A stretch of 10,194 nucleotides of DNA from an uncultured Alphaproteobacteria bacterium (lineage in GTDB: Bacteria > Pseudomonadota > Alphaproteobacteria > Rickettsiales > UBA1997): positions 1 through 10,194 of the forward strand of contig CAIOKL010000114.1 of the NCBI GenBank assembly GCA_903858915.1. Reading direction: 5' to 3'. Within the stretch, counting starts at the first letter, position 1, and each line of letters opens with the position of its first letter. The notes beneath the pieces were generated by a model. That model did not search any database. It was given only the letters and a program-made list of their open reading frames with translations, and was not told the DNA's origin. A program made the translations under genes and the position numbers. Of the stretch, positions 7,451-10,194 are shown piece after piece.

Positions 7451-7467
7451 GAGCCTAAGCTTGGCTC
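7451..7467. other. GC-rich hairpin in the convergent gap
   Basis: GAGCC (7451-7455) and GGCTC (7463-7467) pair, and the inner AAG/CTT extends the stem to 8 bp with one bulged base. It spans the argF stop codon and sits between two convergent genes, where a shared terminator would be expected. Neither strand has a T-run after it, so terminator activity is doubtful. Confidence 0.25.
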
Positions 7468-8402
7468 ACCCACAATAAAATTGCTTTTTGAATATGCAGA
7501 CGATTTTCCGCTTCATCAAAAATAACTGAGCGCTCAGAATCAACAACCTCCGCGGTCGCTTCATTTCCACGATAAACCGGCAAACAATGCGTAAAAATTG
7601 CCGTTTTTTTGGCATGCTTCATTAATTTTTCATTCACTTGAAAAGGCGTTAATGCATTGATTTTTCTTTGACGAAAAGCGTCATTATTTTCCGATTCATC
7701 GCCCATTGAAAACCAAGTATCGGTAATGATTACATCGGCATCTTTAACGGCATTTTTAGCATCGTGATGAAGCGAAATTTTAGCACCTTTTTTGCGCGCT
7801 TTAGCAATTTCTTGAACGCTAAAATCAAGTTCTTCGGGAGAAGCGATTGCAAGCTCATATCCAAATTCTTTGGTGGCATGAATATAAGAATTTAAAACAT
7901 TATTTTGATCACCGCACCACACTAATTTTTTGCCGGCAATTTTTCCAAAATGCTCTTCGATTGTCATCAAGCTCGCCAAAACTTGACAAGGATGAGAATA
8001 GTCGGATAAACCATTAATAACAGGCACTTGCGAGTTTTTAGCAAGCTCCAAAATAGCCTCGTGCGAATTGGCGCGAATCATTATAAAATCGACATAACGA
8101 GACAATACTTTGGCGGTGTCGGAAATAGTTTCGCCTTTTCCAAGTTGCATATCATTTTTATTCATAACCACCGCATTGCCTCCAAGATGGCTAATCGCGA
8201 CCTCAAAAGAAGTTCGGGTACGCGTTGAAGTTTTTTCAAAAATCATCATTAAATTTTTATGAGGTAGCAATTTGGAATGCTTAGCTATATCATGGCTTTT
8301 CTTAAGCTTTTTAGCAATTTTGATAATTTCTTGAAGTTGTGATTTTTCGATTTCATTTAAATCGATAAAATGACGAATTTTTTTATTAATAATTTTTTTC
8401 AT
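7455..8402 (-). CDS. argF: Ornithine carbamoyltransferase
   Basis: Joins carbamoyl phosphate and ornithine to give citrulline, a step of arginine synthesis (or, run in reverse, of the arginine deiminase route). From the ATG at 8402 it has 315 residues. The carbamoyl-phosphate site STRTRT is at 59-64, HPCQ at 137-140, the ornithine-binding DTWFSMG at 228-234 with Asp228, and HCLP at 272-275 with the catalytic-loop Cys273. SMG with HCLP marks the ornithine enzyme rather than the aspartate or N-acetylornithine enzymes. The frame extends 13 codons further to an ATG at 8441, but those residues (MIYKIFQMFF...) do not resemble the family, whereas RHFIDL close to the N-terminus does. No other arginine genes are adjacent, so biosynthetic versus catabolic use cannot be decided here. 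It is divergent from murG. Confidence 0.95.
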   Translation of the reverse strand: MKKIINKKIRHFIDLNEIEKSQLQEIIKIAKKLKKSHDIAKHSKLLPHKNLMMIFEKTSTRTRTSFEVAISHLGGNAVVMNKNDMQLGKGETISDTAKVLSRYVDFIMIRANSHEAILELAKNSQVPVINGLSDYSHPCQVLASLMTIEEHFGKIAGKKLVWCGDQNNVLNSYIHATKEFGYELAIASPEELDFSVQEIAKARKKGAKISLHHDAKNAVKDADVIITDTWFSMGDESENNDAFRQRKINALTPFQVNEKLMKHAKKTAIFTHCLPVYRGNEATAEVVDSERSVIFDEAENRLHIQKAILLWVSQA

Positions 8403-8454
8403 AATTTTATTAAAAAACATTTGGAAAATTTTATAAATCATTTAAAAAGCTAAA

Positions 8455-8460
8455 TATAAT
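8455..8460 (+). promoter_or_regulatory. Candidate -10 box for murG
   Basis: A perfect TATAAT, 31 bases before the murG ATG. The upstream -35 candidate (TTATAA at 8431-8436, 18-base spacing) is poor. It overlaps the minus-strand argF candidate, so the two directions could compete for RNA polymerase. Confidence 0.35.
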
Positions 8461-8483
8461 ACACTTTTTGTCAAGAAATTCAA
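8456..8483 (-). promoter_or_regulatory. Candidate argF promoter
   Basis: On the minus strand, TTGAAT (8478-8483) is followed after 16 bases by TATTAT (8456-8461, 5/6 match). Transcription would start near 8449 and give a leader of about 47 bases before the ATG at 8402. A perfect TTGACA is also present at 8469-8474 but has only a weak -10 partner. It overlaps the candidate murG promoter. Confidence 0.35.
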
Positions 8484-8491
8484 TTTATAAA

Positions 8492-9655
8492 ATGTCAAAA
8501 AAAATTTTTATTGTTAGTGGCGGGACTGGTGGACACATAATTCCTGCACGATGTTTAGCTAATTTATTGCAACAACAAAATCATCAAATTTTATTTTTTG
8601 GAGATGCAAAAATTCATAATTATACAAAACTTAGCGACACCTTCAAAACCTTCGTAATCAATAGTTCGCAGTTCCAAAAATCAATTTTTTCTTTAGCAAA
8701 AAGTTTAATAAAAATTAGTTTCGGAATAATAAAATCATTATATTTTATTTTTAAATATCGTCCCGATTATATCTATGCTTTTGGAGGCTACGCAACCTTT
8801 CCAATGCTGATTGCATCAACAATTACAAATCGCAAAATTATTCTTCACGAACAAAATGCTCATCTTGGAAAAGTTAATAGAATTTTTGCAAAATTTGCTC
8901 AAAAAATTGCCCTTTCGTTCGAAGAAACCAGCGGAATCGCGCCCGAATTTAAAAATAAAACTTTTTTTACGGGAAATCCAATTCGCGAAGAAATAATTAA
9001 GCTTCACGAAAAAAAATATTCTTTACCTAATTTTGAAGAACCTAAAATTATCGATAATAAATTAGGTTATGATATATTATTAAATTCTGATTTTTATCCC
9101 GTCGAAGAAAAAAATAAAATGTTTAAAATCCTTGTAATTGGCGGTTCGGGAGGAGCAAAAATTTTTAGCGAAATTTTACCAAAAGCATTTTTTAATTTTT
9201 CCGAAAATATCAAAGAAAATATTCAAATTACTCAACAATGTCGCGAGGAACTTGTAGAATCAACATTCGCGCAATATCAATCATTTAATATTAATGTTAT
9301 CGTCGATAGTTTTTTCGATGATATGGCTCAATTAATCGATGAATCACACTTGATAATTGCGCGCGCTGGCTCATCTTCGATTTTTGAATTTTGTAGCGCC
9401 AACAAGCCGATGATAATAATTCCTTTTGCCAAATCCGCCGACAATCATCAACAAAAAAATGCCGATTTTTTATCGCAAAAAGGTGCGGCAATTGTTATCA
9501 ATGAAAATGAATTTACGATTCAAAAAATTAATGAAATTTTCATCAGATTATTTACGGAAAAAGATATTTTGTTTAAAATGTCTAAAAATGCTGGAAATAT
9601 TGCAATTATCAATGCAACATCTAATTTATCAAAATTAATTTACGAAGATTTTTAA
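8492..9655 (+). CDS. murG: UDP-N-acetylglucosamine--lipid I GlcNAc transferase
   Basis: Adds GlcNAc from UDP-GlcNAc to lipid I to make lipid II, the last cytoplasmic step of peptidoglycan synthesis, at the inner face of the cytoplasmic membrane. Family motifs appear in order: SGGTGGHIIPA (9-19), AFGGY (96-100), HEQNA (119-123), TGNP (160-163), IGGSGGA (216-222), ARAGSSSIFEF (from 290) and PFAKSADNHQQKNA (about 310-323). The ATG at 8492 is chosen over an in-frame TTG at 8468 because the conserved N-terminal strand begins at residue 4. At 387 residues it is longer than usual (about 355-365). Between GNP and GGSGGA there are 56 residues where E. coli MurG has about 30, so roughly 26 are inserted in the interdomain linker. 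The gene is very AT-rich; sampled lines are only 20-23% GC. The next gene starts one base after the stop. Confidence 0.97.
   Translation: MSKKIFIVSGGTGGHIIPARCLANLLQQQNHQILFFGDAKIHNYTKLSDTFKTFVINSSQFQKSIFSLAKSLIKISFGIIKSLYFIFKYRPDYIYAFGGYATFPMLIASTITNRKIILHEQNAHLGKVNRIFAKFAQKIALSFEETSGIAPEFKNKTFFTGNPIREEIIKLHEKKYSLPNFEEPKIIDNKLGYDILLNSDFYPVEEKNKMFKILVIGGSGGAKIFSEILPKAFFNFSENIKENIQITQQCREELVESTFAQYQSFNINVIVDSFFDDMAQLIDESHLIIARAGSSSIFEFCSANKPMIIIPFAKSADNHQQKNADFLSQKGAAIVINENEFTIQKINEIFIRLFTEKDILFKMSKNAGNIAIINATSNLSKLIYEDF
9025..9067 (+). repeat. Inverted repeat within the murG linker insertion
   Basis: ACCTAATTT (9025-9033) and AAATTAGGT (9059-9067) form a perfect 9-bp inverted repeat separated by 25 bases. 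It lies inside the codons for the extra linker segment of MurG, between the GNP and GGSGGA motifs. An in-frame, palindrome-bearing insertion recalls Rickettsia palindromic elements, although this one is much shorter than those. Confidence 0.45.
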
Positions 9656-9656
9656 A

Positions 9657-10076
9657 ATGGAATATAACGCTATAATTGAAAAAAATAACGCCCCTGATTT
9701 TGAACAACTAAGCCTCGGTGAGCTGTTGAAAATCAATCGCGAAAAGCATAATATCAAAATCGAAGAAATTTCTAATTTTCTAAAAGTTAGATCAAGTGAT
9801 ATTGCCCTATTGGAGAATAATGATATAGAAAAAATTGCCAAAAATATTTACATTCCCGGGTTAATTAAATCATACGGTAATCACTTAAAAATTAATGCAA
9901 AAATTATCGATGAAAAAATTCACGAATTGTCCCTTCGCTCCAATGTTGAGGTGAAAAAACATACCCTTCTAAATATTGGCGATGACCGCGAATTATCGCC
10001 GAATAAAGAATTTTTTTTTAATAGTTTAATTATCTCAATAATTTTATTGTTGGTTTTTATAATATTGAGACATTGA
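9657..10076 (+). CDS. RodZ-like helix-turn-helix protein with C-terminal membrane segment
   Basis: 139 residues. The N-terminal half (about 19-85) is a RodZ-type helix-turn-helix domain: LGELLKINREKHNIKIEEIS, then a second helix ending in SDIALLENND, then IYIPGLIKSYGNHLKI, which matches the conserved xYxxGfxRSYaxxLgl pattern after the HTH. A polar linker leads to one strong hydrophobic segment at 119-137, and the protein ends two residues later. The order HTH then membrane helix matches RodZ, which links MreB filaments to the wall-synthesis machinery at the inner membrane. The periplasmic part usual in full-length RodZ is missing. I found no convincing continuation in the other frames after the TGA. 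The start ATG is one base after the murG stop, so translation is probably coupled, which supports a role in the cell wall. It could also be a membrane-tethered regulator. Confidence 0.75.
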   Translation: MEYNAIIEKNNAPDFEQLSLGELLKINREKHNIKIEEISNFLKVRSSDIALLENNDIEKIAKNIYIPGLIKSYGNHLKINAKIIDEKIHELSLRSNVEVKKHTLLNIGDDRELSPNKEFFFNSLIISIILLLVFIILRH

Positions 10077-10194
10077 CCGCATCATTAATTATAACACACC
10101 TCGCAATCATATAGGCAGCATTTTACATGCACATCGAAACAAAAGCACAAAACAATCATCCACCTGCATCATAATATAATCCCTGCTGAGCTAT
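10077..10194. other. Right-end tail with no recognisable feature
   Basis: 118 bases without a supported gene. The plus strand has many C and few G, and it is less A/T-run-rich than the preceding gene (about 35% GC in the 10081-10140 line). Short frames exist on both strands but none has a start, length or motif that supports a call. Confidence 0.5.

Noticed and set aside
7441..7467. Bidirectional intrinsic terminator between the exonuclease gene and argF
   Set aside because: The stem is present but neither strand has a following T-run, so it is kept only as a hairpin.
8403..8441. Longer argF start adding 13 residues
   Set aside because: The extension is not family-like, and the ATG at 8402 puts RHFIDL at the usual distance from the start.
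8468..8491. TTG start for murG adding 8 residues
   Set aside because: The ATG at 8492 is nearer the conserved glycine-rich motif, and the TTG would overlap the expected transcription start.
10166..10194. ATAGCTCAGCAGG at the right end on the minus strand, resembling the 5' part and A-box of a tRNA
   Set aside because: The matching 3' half of the D stem (GAGC) is missing, and no anticodon or T-arm follows within the expected distance.

Overview
This is an AT-rich stretch of bacterial chromosome that looks alphaproteobacterial, possibly near Rickettsiales/Holosporales. The reasons are the thioredoxin-reductase-like (type 2) ferredoxin--NADP+ reductase, a single LolC/E-type permease, a stand-alone PolB-like 3'-5' exonuclease, a short RodZ-like helix-turn-helix membrane protein, and A/T-biased codon use with few Shine-Dalgarno sites. 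The placement is an inference from gene content and style; no rRNA or marker tree is available here. An intact cobalamin-independent methionine synthase and an ornithine carbamoyltransferase suggest more amino-acid metabolism than in the most reduced intracellular relatives.

Layout. 1-2136 (minus): metE, running off the left edge and lacking its last ~50 codons. 2137-2307: divergent control region with a candidate metE promoter, an inverted repeat and an attenuator-like pair of hairpins. 2308-4567 (plus): ferredoxin--NADP+ reductase followed one base later by a LolC/E lipoprotein-release permease. 4568-5321 (plus): AT-rich spacer with an inverted repeat, then an unrecognised 215-residue protein with a short degenerate internal repeat. 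5322-5510: spacer with two strong palindromes. 5511-6479 (minus): zinc-free quinone oxidoreductase. 6619-7440 (plus): PolB-like 3'-5' exonuclease, convergent with 7455-8402 (minus) argF. 8492-10076 (plus): murG and an HTH/membrane protein, one base apart. 10077-10194: nothing recognisable.

How the genes relate. They are mostly unrelated housekeeping functions: methionine synthesis, redox (FNR, Qor), envelope assembly (Lol permease, MurG, RodZ-like protein), arginine/citrulline metabolism and DNA repair or processing. Two plus-strand pairs look cotranscribed (FNR-lolC and murG-HTH). Three intergenic regions are divergent and carry candidate promoters for both directions.

I found no defence system, CRISPR array, insertion sequence, prophage, rRNA or tRNA, and no clear undescribed system. 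The points most worth a second look are the metE leader, the in-frame insertion in MurG with an embedded inverted repeat, the orphan protein at 4674-5321 with its operator-like upstream repeat, the palindromes at 5386-5455, and the RodZ-like protein that stops right after its membrane segment.
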